NCBI GenBank assembly: GCA_030533445.1
Contig: CM060068.1
Location: 32,163,510 to 32,227,509, forward strand
Direction of reading: 5' to 3'
DNA from: Cyprinodon diabolis
Lineage: Eukaryota; Chordata; Actinopteri; Cyprinodontiformes; Cyprinodontidae
DNA length: 64,000 bases
Shown in pieces: positions 24,430-34,675 of the stretch. Under the pieces are notes generated by a model. That model worked only from the letters and a program-made list of their open reading frames with translations. It did no database searches and was not told where the DNA came from. The translations under genes were made by a program, and so were the position numbers. The number at the start of each line of letters is the position of its first letter. The first letter of the stretch is position 1.

Positions 24430-25075
24430 AACTGATTATAATCAGGGTGATGTTGGTGATGATCAACAGCTAAACAGTGTCTAAATACAAGACCTTGAAA
24501 AAAGTGTTCATACCTCACAAACTTTTTCCAATTTTCATAATTTCAGATACAAACTCATTGTATTTTATCGGACTGTAATAAACCAACTCAAAGTCAAACA
24601 TATTTAAGTTAAAGGGAACAGGTGCAAAGTTTCACATTATTTTCAGATCAAGAATTGAAACTTGTGACTTAGGTTTATATTCAGACCCCTTTACTTTCCT
24701 GCCCTCAAACAAACTTAAATTCCCAATTTAGAAAAGACTAATTTAGTAAAGAGATGTTAGAATAGAGTGAAGAAAAGTCATGGAAGCCAAGGAAAGCAGC
24801 AGATGAATATATTTGTGGAAAACTTTAGCTAGCATGTTGGAAAAAAAATGTAAGACCTCAAAGATCTCTGGTTAATTTTTTATTCAAAAAGGAACCCATA
24901 TGGCACGACTGAAACCCACAAAGACATGTCTATATTTTTAAATGGGCAAAGACAGCATTTATTAAAGATGTAGAAAAAATGTCTGTTGGTGCTGTGGAAG
25001 ATTTCTAGGAGAATCTGTTGACAACATGACTATTTGAGTGCATTGCAGGTCTTTTGTAAAGCAGTTGCAAAAATA
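24430..25075 (+). mobile_element. Degraded 5' half of a Tc1-like transposon
   Basis: The left part (24480-24680) resembles a Tc1 terminal repeat with the GACCTTGAAAAAAGTG block. Further on, ATGGCACGACTGAAACCC and GGCAAAGACAGCATTTATT correspond to the DNA-binding part of fish Tc1 transposase genes. The reading frame is broken throughout. The terminal part recurs inverted at 32340-32580. This is an old copy from a different Tc1 family than the intact one at 25503. Confidence 0.55.
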
Positions 25076-25314
25076 AAGCAATTATTTAAGATAAATACAC
25101 AAAATACAAAAAAAATACCTTTTTCAGAAATTAGACAAATGATGCAAGAGGCAGGGAAAACTCGTGACAGGTAGGACTCTCATCTGAAATATGGCGGATC
25201 TCCTTGTTATGCTACTGTTGTGCTTGAATGTTTTCATACCCTTCCATTAAAGACAGAAATAATCAACTGCTAGTAAAATAATTTGAAATGAAAAAAAGTC
25301 ATGATAAATAAAAA

Positions 25315-25502
<188 letters not shown>

Positions 25503-25704
25503 CAGGTGCTGGTCATAAAATTAGAATATCATGAAAAAGTAGATTGATTTCAGTAATTCCATTTAAAAAGTGAAACTTGTATATTATATTCATACATTAC
25601 ATACAAACTCATATATTTCAGATGTTTATTTTGTTTAATTTTGATGATTACAAATGACAACAAATGAAAATCTCAAATTCATCATATCAGAAAATTAGAA
25701 TATT
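25503..25704 (+). repeat. Tc1 left terminal inverted repeat
   Basis: 202 bp with the direct-repeat core AAAATTAGAATAT near both its outer edge (25516) and inner edge (25691). Expected to bind the transposase N-terminal domain. Confidence 0.9.
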
Positions 25705-25790
25705 ACTGAAGACCAATAAAAACAAAGGATTTATAGAAATGTTGGCCAACTGAAAAGTATGAACATGAAAAGTATGAGCATGTACAGCAC

Positions 25791-26774
25791 TCAGTATTTA
25801 GTTGGGCCTCCTTTGGCCTGTATTACTGCAGCAATGCGGCGTGGCATGGAGTCGATCAGTCTGTGGCACTGCTCAGGTGTTATGATAGCCCAGGTTGCTC
25901 TAATAGTGGCTTTTAGCTCTTCTGAATTGTTGGGTCTGGTGTATTGCATCTTCTTCTTCACAATACCCCATAGATTTTCTATGGGGTTAAGGTCAGGAGA
26001 GTTTGCTGGCCAATTAAGAACAGGGATACCATGGTCCTTCAACCAGGTACTGGTAGCTTTGGCACTGTGTGCAGGTGCCAAGTCCTGTTGGAAAATGAAA
26101 TCTGCATCTCCAAAAAGTTGGTCAGCTGCAGGAAGCATGAAGTGCTCTAAAACTTCCTGGTATGTGGCTGCGTTGACCCTGGACCTCAGAAAACACAATG
26201 GACCAACACCAGCAGATGACATGGCACCCCAAACCATCACTGACTGTGGAAACTTTACACTGGACTTCAAGCAACGTGGATGAAGTGCCTCTCTTCTTTT
26301 CCTCCAGACTCTGGGACCTTGATTTCCAAAGGAAATGCAAAATTTACTTTCATCAGAGAACATGACTTTGGACCACTCACCAGCAGCCCAGGCAAGACGC
26401 TTCTGACGCTGTCTGTGGTTCAAGAGTGGCTTGACACAAGGAATGCGACAGCAGAAACCCATGTCTTTCATACGTCTGTGTGTGGTGGTTCTTGAAGCAC
26501 TCACTCCAGCTGCAGTCCACTCTTTGTGAATCTCCCCCACATTTTTGAATGGGTTTTGTTTCACAATCCTCTCCAGGGTGCGGTTATCTCTCTTGCTTGT
26601 ACACTTTTTTCGACCACATCTTTTCCTTCCCTTCGCCTCTCTATTAATGTGCTTGGACACTGAGCTCTGTGAACAGCCAGCCTCTTTAGCGATGACCTTT
26701 TGTGTCTTGCCCTCCTTGTGCAAGGTGTCGATGGTCGTCTTTTGGACAACTGTCAAGTCAGCAGTCTTCCCCAT
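25791..26774 (-). CDS. Tc1 transposase, intact, DD34E
   Basis: Cut-and-paste transposase that binds the element's inverted repeats and inserts at TA. I chose the ATG at 26774 (MGKTADLTVVQK), the usual start of this family, over an in-frame ATG 12 codons upstream; it gives 327 residues, close to the family norm of about 340. Residues 8-45 form a helix-turn-helix (KVIAKEAGCSQSSVSKHI); residues 50-57 form a basic GRKRCGRK hook; a second DNA-binding part runs to about 125. The catalytic residues are D141 (FSDESKF), D231 (IFQQDLAPAHSA) and E266 (SPDLNPIENLWG), with 34 residues between the last two. There is no stop or frameshift. The element is known by family only; I did not assign a named subfamily. 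Confidence 0.95.
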   Translation of the reverse strand: MGKTADLTVVQKTTIDTLHKEGKTQKVIAKEAGCSQSSVSKHINREAKGRKRCGRKKCTSKRDNRTLERIVKQNPFKNVGEIHKEWTAAGVSASRTTTHRRMKDMGFCCRIPCVKPLLNHRQRQKRLAWAAGEWSKVMFSDESKFCISFGNQGPRVWRKRREALHPRCLKSSVKFPQSVMVWGAMSSAGVGPLCFLRSRVNAATYQEVLEHFMLPAADQLFGDADFIFQQDLAPAHSAKATSTWLKDHGIPVLNWPANSPDLNPIENLWGIVKKKMQYTRPNNSEELKATIRATWAIITPEQCHRLIDSMPRRIAAVIQAKGGPTKY

Positions 26775-26891
26775 GATTGTGTAGCCTATAGAACTAGACT
26801 GAAAGACCATTTAAAGGCTTTTGCAGGTGGTTTGAGTTAATTAGCTGATTAGAGTGTGGCACCAGGGGCCATCAATTTTGAACCTTTTCAC

Positions 26892-27093
26892 AATATTCTA
26901 ATTTTCTGATATGATGAATTTGAGATTTTCATTTGTTGTCATTTGTAATCATCAAAATTAAACAAAATAAACATCTGAAATATATGAGTTTGTATGTAAT
27001 GTATGAATATAATATACAAGTTTCACTTTTTAAATGGAATTACTGAAATCAATCTACTTTTTCATGATATTCTAATTTTATGACCAGCACCTG
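26892..27093 (-). repeat. Tc1 right terminal inverted repeat
   Basis: Reverse complement of the left arm over 202 bp with no difference seen by eye. It lies upstream of the transposase gene and so also carries whatever promoter the gene uses. Confidence 0.9.
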
Positions 27094-27252
<159 letters not shown>

Positions 27253-27484
27253 GTTGACAGGTATTTTTATTCAATGTTGTGCAATGTACTGTAATTTGTC
27301 AGGGACAGTTTGTTTTTTAAACTTATGTTTTGAAACAAAAACTCAAAATCAATATTTTATGTTAAGAATTGTCATTTATACATTTTTCACTTTAGTGTTT
27401 TTTTCCATTAGAAGTGTGAGTTTATAATTTTCTTTACTGGGAGGGTAGGTAAACTGTTAAGCAGAACTATACAACCCAATTTTA

Positions 27485-27597
27485 AAAAAAGGTGGTGACA
27501 GCATTATGTTGTGAGGATGCTTTTGTTAAAAGGATCAGGAAAGATTTTGGAATTGATGGGAAGACAAACGGAGATAAAAGCAGGAAAATCCTAGAAG
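27485..27597 (+). mobile_element. Tc1 transposase core fragment, degraded
   Basis: The stretch GGTGGTGACAGCATTATG followed by a GATGCTTTT block corresponds to the Tc1 'GGGSIMLWGCF' region and the following 'D-G-K-M' segment, with stop codons. It may be part of the same old copy as 24430-25075, now separated by the microsatellite and the young element. Confidence 0.5.
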
Positions 27598-27639
27598 AAA
27601 AAAAAGCAACTATTTTTAACTGGAACTGTCTATAACTGA

Positions 27640-28500
27640 GAAAGAAGAGCACATCAGCCCAGTTCTGAAATCCTTCCACTGGCTCCATGTAGCTCAGTGA
27701 ATAGACTTTAAAATCCTTCTGCCTATAAATCACTGAATGGATCACCACCTCAATACATTACAGATTTGTTGTCAGTGTATCAACCTCTCAGAGCATTCAG
27801 GTCTTCTAGTTCCAGCCTACTCTGTACACCCAGAATTACAACCAAACATGGAGAAGCAGCATTTAGTTCCTATGCTTCACTTATCTGGAAAAAAAAGTTC
27901 CAGAAGACTGTAAAAGGGCTAAAAGCCTGACTTTGTTTATTGTCAAAGTGAAAACTAATTTATTTAGAACTGCCTTTGACTCTTAAACTTAAACTAATAG
28001 ATGAGGCCTAGGTGGATGTTCAACTGAAGAAACTAAATTACCATCTAATAAGGCTCACCTGCCTCTGATGCAAACCAATCAGCTTTTTGCCGCACCTCCA
28101 CGAAGCCCAATCAGTTTCCTGAGTTCATTTTAAAGATCTTCAAACCCATGACTCAGTCTGCTACACAGCCAAGCGCAAGTAGTGGTTGCACTATGTCTGA
28201 TGTTGACACAGATGACCCCAATTCAACCCACATCCATCCCCTTCTCCACCATCATAGTTAAGCTCTGTCTGGCTTTTCTATGGTGCATCTTCAACTTTGA
28301 CCCTATCAGAGTGTAATTCCTCCCGGACTCTTCCTGCATTCCCCATCACATCTTAACCAATCCGGCAGAAGACCACCGTGTTGAGTCTGGTTCTGCCAGA
28401 GGTTTCTTCCTACAGGGGAGTTTTTCCTCTCCACTGTTGCTTCATGTTTGCTCATCATACACAGGTTCATGCAAATCTGTGTTTATCCAAGCTAGAAATC
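27640..28500 (+). mobile_element. LINE 3' end (reverse transcriptase C-terminus and 3'UTR)
   Basis: Translation at 27660-27985 recalls the C-terminal end of fish LINE ORF2 proteins: 'HWL...IDFKIL', then 'S-L-N-G', 'YQPLRAFRSSSSSLL', 'T-K-H-G-E-A-A-F', with several stops and frameshifts. The 3'UTR-like part contains TGGTTCTGCCAGAGGTTTC near 28388, a block also found at 56830-57145. This is a non-LTR retrotransposon remnant, clade unassigned (CR1/L2/Jockey-like). Confidence 0.65.
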
Positions 28501-31500
28501 TCTCTTCCGGGTCCTGAGTGAAGCACTAGTATCAGCTCACGCATTCTACTGGATCTCACCAATAGAGATCAAGCAGATCGCCCCGCCAAGCAGCAGCTAT
28601 GGACTGAACCAACTTCATCCATCTCCACTCCCCCACCAGTTTCAGGTCTGGAGGGAAATCCTTTCTCATACACCTGATTATGTATATTAAAGTAAAATTA
28701 AACGCAAATATTTCCTGCAGAGGTCTGAGAGCCAAAGTCTTAGAATAATTGTATCAATGAAATTCTTCTAATTGTCTTTTTCTTTCCGTGTGAGTTTTTC
28801 AGATTGAACTGAGGTATTATTAGTTTAAGGTTGTAGTCCATTGGTTATGTTTGCTTTACTAAATGCTTTTATCATGTTTTTTAACATAATTTGCTCTTAG
28901 TTTGCTTTGATTTTCCTTCTATTTTATTGTTTAATTTATGTAAAGAAATCAGAATTGTCTTTCCACTATATGGTGCAATACAGATAAACTTGCCATCCTG
29001 TTCATCTTCCAACAGAAAAAAAAACTATGTTTTAGAATGTCTTGCAGTTAAATCTTTGGCAAGCCATAAAGTGGATGTTCAAGATGCCCTCCATCCAGTC
29101 TAACTGAGTTTGAGCTATTAAATCTGTGTCTACGTATATCTCCAAAGCTGTAAAAACATTCCACAAAACACGTGCAGCTAGAGCTGCACTGAAAAGTATT
29201 GATGCAGGATAACTAATTACAGATGCATGCCACAGATTTTGACATGTTTATCTGTAAAAATAGTTGAAAATCATAAAATTTCCTGCTGCTTCACAGTTAA
29301 TGGTTACTTGTCTTGGTCAAACAAAATCTGGTTGAATTTTGACATAAGGCGAGAAAAGCTCAATGGGTTTAATGACTTTTACAAGGTTGAGTGTGTGTGT
29401 ACAGGAGAAAGAAATACCCCGGGCAAGGAATATTTGCTGGAACTGTTTACTTCTTCATGCAGCTTTCTACTGAAACTCAAAGGGGGTCATTTGTCCCAAG
29501 TCTTTTTCCACAGTCAGGATACAAAAGAGCACAAATAAACATGTGAGATGCAAACTCTTGTAAAAACACTTTTTAATCAAAATCAAGACAAATAGCCTAA
29601 CAAAGTAAGATTCGGGAAACAAATGCGGCAGAACTGCCTCTGATCATCATTTGATGGTGCGCTGACACGCAAACTCTATTAAGCTGTCTTCAAATATGCA
29701 AAAATGATATGATTTTACAATGATTACATATTCACTTCCCCAGCTGGCTGGCTCCGAGCGTCTCCATTTGTCATCAACTATTGTGTCCAATTATATGATT
29801 AGCTTTGAACACTCCAGCACTTCGAGAGCTCTCGTGTGTTCCGCCGCGCAGAGCGATTCACAAACAAAGTCATTACAACATGTATTCACACATATCAAAT
29901 AACAAAACAGATGGCCACTGCGCCTGCCGCCTGATTTGTTTTCCACACGAGTGGTAGGGAAAAAAAGTATTTTGTAGGAGATGTGTTTAATGCTGACTGT
30001 TTTCTTTTTTTTTTCATTCCCAAAGAAGAGCAGCTGGCTGTCGCAATGTTAGATCAGCTCCTATGAAAGACAATCTTGTTTTCATTAATTTCTCTACAAC
30101 AAAGGCACTTGTTGGGAAGATTTAGAATTACAGCGGGTAAAGCTTCCGGATAATTCATCACAGGCACTTGACAGGAAACTTAATTGTTTTAAATGCCAGT
30201 TGCTTTGAGCAGCATAGGTCTTTTTTTTTCTTCTTTTTTATGTTTAACAGGTGGGACAGATAGACAACCCTCTGATGTTTCCTTTGACCCTTGACTTCTA
30301 GGCTATAAATCCACTAGAAGTCCACTAACCAATAAAACTATCACCATATGATGGAGAGCTATTGCCAGTATTGCATGCGAAGTGGAAACCCTACTGTCTG
30401 CTTTCTCTTATTTAACACAATGTAAATCTATCCCCTTTTTATCAGAGAGAGTGGCCTCGTCTTCACCTGCGACTACTGTACGAATCAGCCAAATGTCATC
30501 CAAATGATCGTGCAGACTGAGCTTTCATTTAGGTTGAAACAGCAGCAAAGGCAATTTAGTACACACTGAGGAAAACATAAATTAAAGCGGAATACTTTTA
30601 CCAGAAAGCAGCAGTCAGGATGTTCTTAGTATTAGCCAGCAGTAAGTAGCTGCATGTGGTTAAACCACATTATCCCTGGACAATTTTAAGTGAATCCTAA
30701 CCTGGTATTCTACACATATAATCCTTCTGAGTTTTGTTTTTATTAGTTTTAATTATCTTTAGGAGAAAAAAATATATGAGGTAATTTGGACCTCTTTTCA
30801 TGCCTTTTATTTGGTGCAATGGTATGCATGAGAATTTGACTTGTGGGTACACACACACACACATACGTGGATGTACATTCAGCAACAATAACCGCTTTTT
30901 TCATCGCCACTCAAAAGCCTGGTGCTTTTAAAGGCCTGTTAGTATTTCAATACAAATTTACCTGGGTAGTTTCCCTTTTCAGGGGCTTTCTCTGGCCCTA
31001 CGGAGCTTTTGAGAGGTGGGGTTGTTTTCAGCTGCAGTGCAATGCTCCACCAGTGGTGAAGGTGATAGTAAATAGTTGTTTTTAAAGCTTTAATATGACA
31101 CAAAATAATTTTTTATATATATTTAAGCTAGACAACGTCATCTGTGTGGTCAAGAAATAGCCTACATTTAAATCTATGTCAAAGCAGCAGTGCCTTGGGT
31201 CATTGGGGGTTGCCTACTCAGCCATGATATTGAGTGTGATCTCCAATCAACTGCAGTCGTAATATCGGCCAGTCAGTTAATCATGAACCGTTAATTATTT
31301 TAACACAAAAGTCACTTTAAGATGTTTTTAGGGGAGAATGTGTACCTTAAAAGGTTATGTGTACATAAAGTTTGTTTAAATCTATGTTTATGTATGGCGA
31401 AGTCATGCTGACATGTCAGTCTACTAGGCTAAGGTAATTCGGATCCCTTTGGATCCCTAGAAAAAGACTTCAAACCAGCCAGAGGCTTGGCGATTCCCAG

Positions 31501-32339
31501 CTGCCTGATAGCCCTTTTAAGTTACATGAAGTGAAAATAGTAGTAAAACTGCAACTGCCAGAATATAACATGTAATAGCAAATATACATTGTCCTGTTTT
31601 TTTTCATGTAAACCAAATTTACTGGAGGGAAACCATTTATATACATGTATATGTATTTTATTTTCATCAGTTTTTACGGTTCTATGCCAGCAGTGCTGCA
31701 AGAGGAAATATCACAAATTGGATACTCTCTGTTATATTGTACGGATCCTTCCATTATAAAATCCATTGCTTCTACTGCAGCTTACTTGATACAACTATAT
31801 GTACAGTATGTGGACTAACTTGATTTGATCTCATTTGGACTTGAAATGTTTGCTTTTTGTGCTGTAGAAAACTGACATTTACCAGGCTTTGTTATAATAA
31901 TAACTGTCTTAATTCATTTTCCGTAGTTTAAAAAAAAATTTTTTAGTATTACTACCACCCACTGGACTAAAAATATGCTGAAGTTCAGTGTTTTAAGGCT
32001 TGTAGAGTAATTCAAAAGCACGGCACCAATTTCCCCAATGATATGTAAAACACCACATATCATATCCCGGGATATGTAGCATCAAATCCTGGTGCTTTAA
32101 TTCCCAGGACTTTAGTGGAAAAGGGGCCATGGTTTGTTTTTCTATCCTATCACAGTCTCTTATGCAATGGATAAAATGTTGCTCATGCACAAACACTTAC
32201 AAACTGCTTACAGGTCAATCCCTGATTCATCTCTTTTGGTCAAATAGAGGCAGACGTGTTAAGGAGAGTTGGGCTAATGTTAGTGTGTACCCTTAAGGGG
32301 TTTTCTTGGTTGGGAAAAAAAAATAAAAAATTCCACAGT
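28501..32339. other. Gene-free stretch containing a candidate conserved element
   Basis: No exon recognised. 28501-29600 is ordinary AT-rich DNA. 29690-30210 stands out as repeat-poor and moderately GC-rich (listed separately). A short CA tract lies at 30847-30863. Open frames at 29227-29538 and 30843-31085 carry no protein signature. Confidence 0.5.
29690..30210. promoter_or_regulatory. Candidate conserved non-coding element
   Basis: A repeat-free block with clusters of transcription-factor-like words: CATTAATTT and CTTAATTG (homeodomain-like), ACAAAG (SOX/TCF-like), CACTTGACAGG (NKX2-like), CAGCTGG (E-box). It is flanked by ordinary AT-rich DNA and has no coding frame. Developmental enhancers of vertebrates often look like this, but word counts in one sequence prove nothing. 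Confidence 0.25.
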
Positions 32340-32580
32340 TTTTTACAAGCCTAAGTTACAAGCTTTACATTTTGGATCTGAAAATAATATAAAACTTCGC
32401 ACCTGTTCCCCGTCACTTAAATTATATTTTTTGCTTTGAGTTGGTTATCTTAAATGATGAAAATTGGAAAAAGTTCATGTGGTTTGAACACTTTTTCAAG
32501 GTCTTGTATTTAGACACTGTCTAGCTGTTGATCATCACCAAAATCACCTTGATTATAATCAGTTAGTTTCAACTGAACCC
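32340..32580 (-). repeat. Inverted partner of the 24.4-kb Tc1 end
   Basis: The reverse complement aligns with 24425-24680, including the flank-like words ATCAACAGCTA and TGTCTAAATACAAGACCTTG. One internal gap of about 30 bases separates them. The two therefore form an inverted pair about 7.7 kb apart. The simplest reading is two old copies of the same terminal repeat. Confidence 0.65.
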
Positions 32581-32814
32581 CGTCATATTTTTAACATAAA
32601 AAGGTCAGATTTTCAGATGATGGCTCTTTATATTAAAAGCAATTCCCTGTGAAACCCTGGTCTTATACATTTAACAATAGTTGCATGGTGCTTCACAGTT
32701 CTTGCGTTTGTACTTTTTTTCTTTTGGAGAGGTGCATGAATTCCTTCAAACATGCTTATACTTTAGGAATAATGACTTAAAGTGCCACTGATATAAATAG
32801 ATCTGTCTGTCCAA
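32581..32814. other. Gene-free stretch
   Basis: Nothing recognised. Confidence 0.4.
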
Positions 32815-33345
32815 AGTTGTAAAAATTGAAAGCCTTTTATTGTCATTGTACACAGTACAACGAGATTTGGAGAGCAGCTCTGTAAAGTGCAAACATAAAT
32901 AACAGATAAAATACATTAGTGCAAGTTTGAATGTAGATTGAGTATGGTGAAAGCTTTGGGGAAGAGGCTATCCCTGAGTCTGTTTGTTCTGGTCCGTATT
33001 GACCTGAAGCGCCTGGCTGAGGGAAACAGATTGAAGAGATGGAAGCCGGGGTGGGTGGTATCCCTCCGGATGTTTCTGGCCCTGCTGAGACAACGGGAGT
33101 TGTAGATGGCAGTCAAAGAGGGCAGAGGGCAGCCGATCATTTTTTGTGCAGTGTTTGTCATCCTCTGCAGTCTCTTCCTTTCGGCCTCCATGCAGCTGGA
33201 GTACCACACGGTCACAGTGTAGGTCAACGATGGTGGAGCGGTAGAAGGTCACCAGCAGCTGAGTTTTTAGTTGTTCCTTCCTGAGCACCCTCAGGAAGTG
33301 TAGCCACTGCTGGGCCTTCTTGACCAGAGCTGTGGTGTTATATAT
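32815..33345 (-). mobile_element. LINE reverse transcriptase C-terminal fragment
   Basis: Minus-strand translation gives 'LVKKAQQWLHFLRVLRKEQL', then after a frameshift near 33230 'TVWYSSCMEAERKRLQRMT', 'MIGCPLPSL', 'SRCLSRARNI', 'HPGFHLFNLFPSARRFRSI'. This is the C-terminal tail of a CR1/L2/Jockey-type LINE ORF2. A 3'UTR follows with TGACAATAAAA (complement of 32835-32846), the usual end of this family. The copy is 5' truncated; its left part abuts a TA tract into which the gypsy element inserted. Confidence 0.75.
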
Positions 33346-33350
33346 ATATA

Positions 33351-33689
33351 TGTCAGGGCTCTGCCTTTCTCTCCCTTCTCTGCAGGTGGCTGGAGCTGAC
33401 AGGTGGGCGTGGTACACACCTGTGAGTCCGTCTCTCCACTCCCCCCTGCCCGGTTCCTTTATCCGGCGGTAGGTTTATTTAACGTTTTCCCTATCTCGTT
33501 CTCCCTATCTCTGTGTCTAACTTTGGCTCTCACCGCAGATCGATCAATCCTGCCTGCGCTGATAGTCCACCTGCTCACCGTGCCAGCTCCCAGTGTTTGG
33601 TTCCCTCGCTGTTTAATTAAACGTCTGAAAATTGCTCTAGCCTTCTGTGTTGGTTCTGCATGTGGGTCAAGCACCTCAAAACCATGACA
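33351..33689 (+). repeat. 5' LTR with internal deletion
   Basis: 339 bp against 602 bp for the 3' LTR. Sequence after CACACCTGTG (33424) jumps directly to AGTCCGTCTCTCC, losing about 260 bp; GTG is shared at the joint. The lost part contains the TATA-like box and the probable transcript start, so this LTR should not drive transcription. Confidence 0.9.
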
Positions 33690-34675
33690 GAACAACACTC
33701 TGGCCACACTGACCCAGCAGACTCAGTTGGGAGGACGCTCTCCACCCACCAAGAGCAGCTTCAGACGCTAGGTTTAGCCGTGCAGTCCACGCAGGATCAG
33801 CTGCAGGGACTTTCTGCTCAGATCAGTCAGCTGTCTGACGCAGTGCTCGCTCTAACGTATGTTCCATCTTCCGCTTCTATTAGTGCTCAGCCCGAGCCCG
33901 CGCCTGCGGCCCCGCCTTCGCCTGTCAGTGAAAGCTCCTCTCCGAGCCCAGAGAAGTTTTCTGGGGAGCGTGGGGACTGCGGAGGTTTTTTATTTCAATG
34001 TTCGTTGGTTTTTAATCAATCCCCACGAACATATGCCCTAGATAACACTAATATCTCCTATGTCCTGCGTCTTTTGTCTGGGAGAGCTTTAAGATGGACT
34101 CAGGCACGTTTCCCCGACTGCCGTAATTTTGGCTGCACATTTAATAACTTTGTGCAGGAGTTTAAAATGGTGTTTTCTGCTGAGTCCGATCCTGCGCAGC
34201 AGTCCCGTCAGCTGCTGGCTCTTAGGCAGCGCGGTCGGCGCGTCTCTGACTTTGCCATAGAGTTCCGCACCTTAGCACCGGCTGCTGGTTGGGAACCGCG
34301 CGCCTTAAGAACTGTGTTTTTTCATGCCTTCGATGAGTCCCTCAAGGACGAGCTAGCCGCCTTGAGGAACCCGACTCTCTTAATGAGTTTATCGCATTAG
34401 TCATACGGTTAGATAATCGTTTAAGGAGCAGGAGTGGTGTGAGGACGGAAAGACCCACACGCCCGTTGGCTCCTCCTCTCCCCGAGCGCGCTCCTCTCCG
34501 GCCCGTTGCGGCTCCCCCCTCTCCTCCGGAGCCTATGCAAATAGGTTGGGTCCGTCTAACACCTGAAGAGAGGCAGCAGCGCATGGATGCCAGGCTATGC
34601 CTTTATTGTGCCGCCTCTGATCACTTTATCAGTGTCTGTCCGTGTCGGCCAAAAGATCAGGTTCGTCGGCAGTAG
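33684..34675 (+). pseudogene. gag of gypsy element, frameshifted
   Basis: Structural protein that packages the element's RNA. The likely start is the ATG at 33684 (MTEQHSGHTD), which overlaps the end of the LTR and the primer-binding site. The N-terminal 60 residues are Gln-rich and probably coiled coil; the capsid-like part (about 33950-34370) follows. A missing base near 34375 ends this frame at 34398-34400; the tail continues in another frame with a Pro/Arg-rich linker and one CCHC zinc knuckle ([14 protein letters not shown], about 34595-34640) before the stop at 34673-34675. Pol then opens in the -1 frame relative to the tail. No canonical slippery heptamer was seen. Confidence 0.85.
33694..33704 (+). 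promoter_or_regulatory. Self-primer binding site of the gypsy element
   Basis: AACACTCTGGC, four bases inside the 5' LTR, is the exact 11-nt complement of 37958-37968 in the 3' LTR, which sits where transcription should start. Tf1-type chromoviruses prime minus-strand DNA synthesis from the first 11 bases of their own transcript instead of a tRNA, and this match has that length and geometry. Confidence 0.75.

Larger units (their letters stand above)
25503..27093 (-). mobile_element. Complete Tc1-family transposon
   Basis: 1591 bp, flanked by TA on both sides, starting CAGGTGCTGGTCATAAAATT and ending with the exact complement. The terminal inverted repeats are 25503-25704 and 26892-27093, 202 bp each, and I find no mismatch between them. 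AAAATTAGAATAT occurs at the outer and inner ends of each repeat, giving the inverted-repeat/direct-repeat layout used as paired transposase-binding sites in many Tc1 elements. The single gene inside is uninterrupted. Identity of the arms and the open gene imply a recent insertion. Confidence 0.95.

Noticed and set aside
25759..26283. 174-codon plus-strand frame
   Set aside because: Antisense shadow of the Tc1 transposase gene.
34648..34654. GCCAAAA as a gag-pol slippery site
   Set aside because: Pol is in the -1 frame relative to the gag tail, but this heptamer does not fit the X-XXY-YYZ rule, so no frameshift site is claimed.
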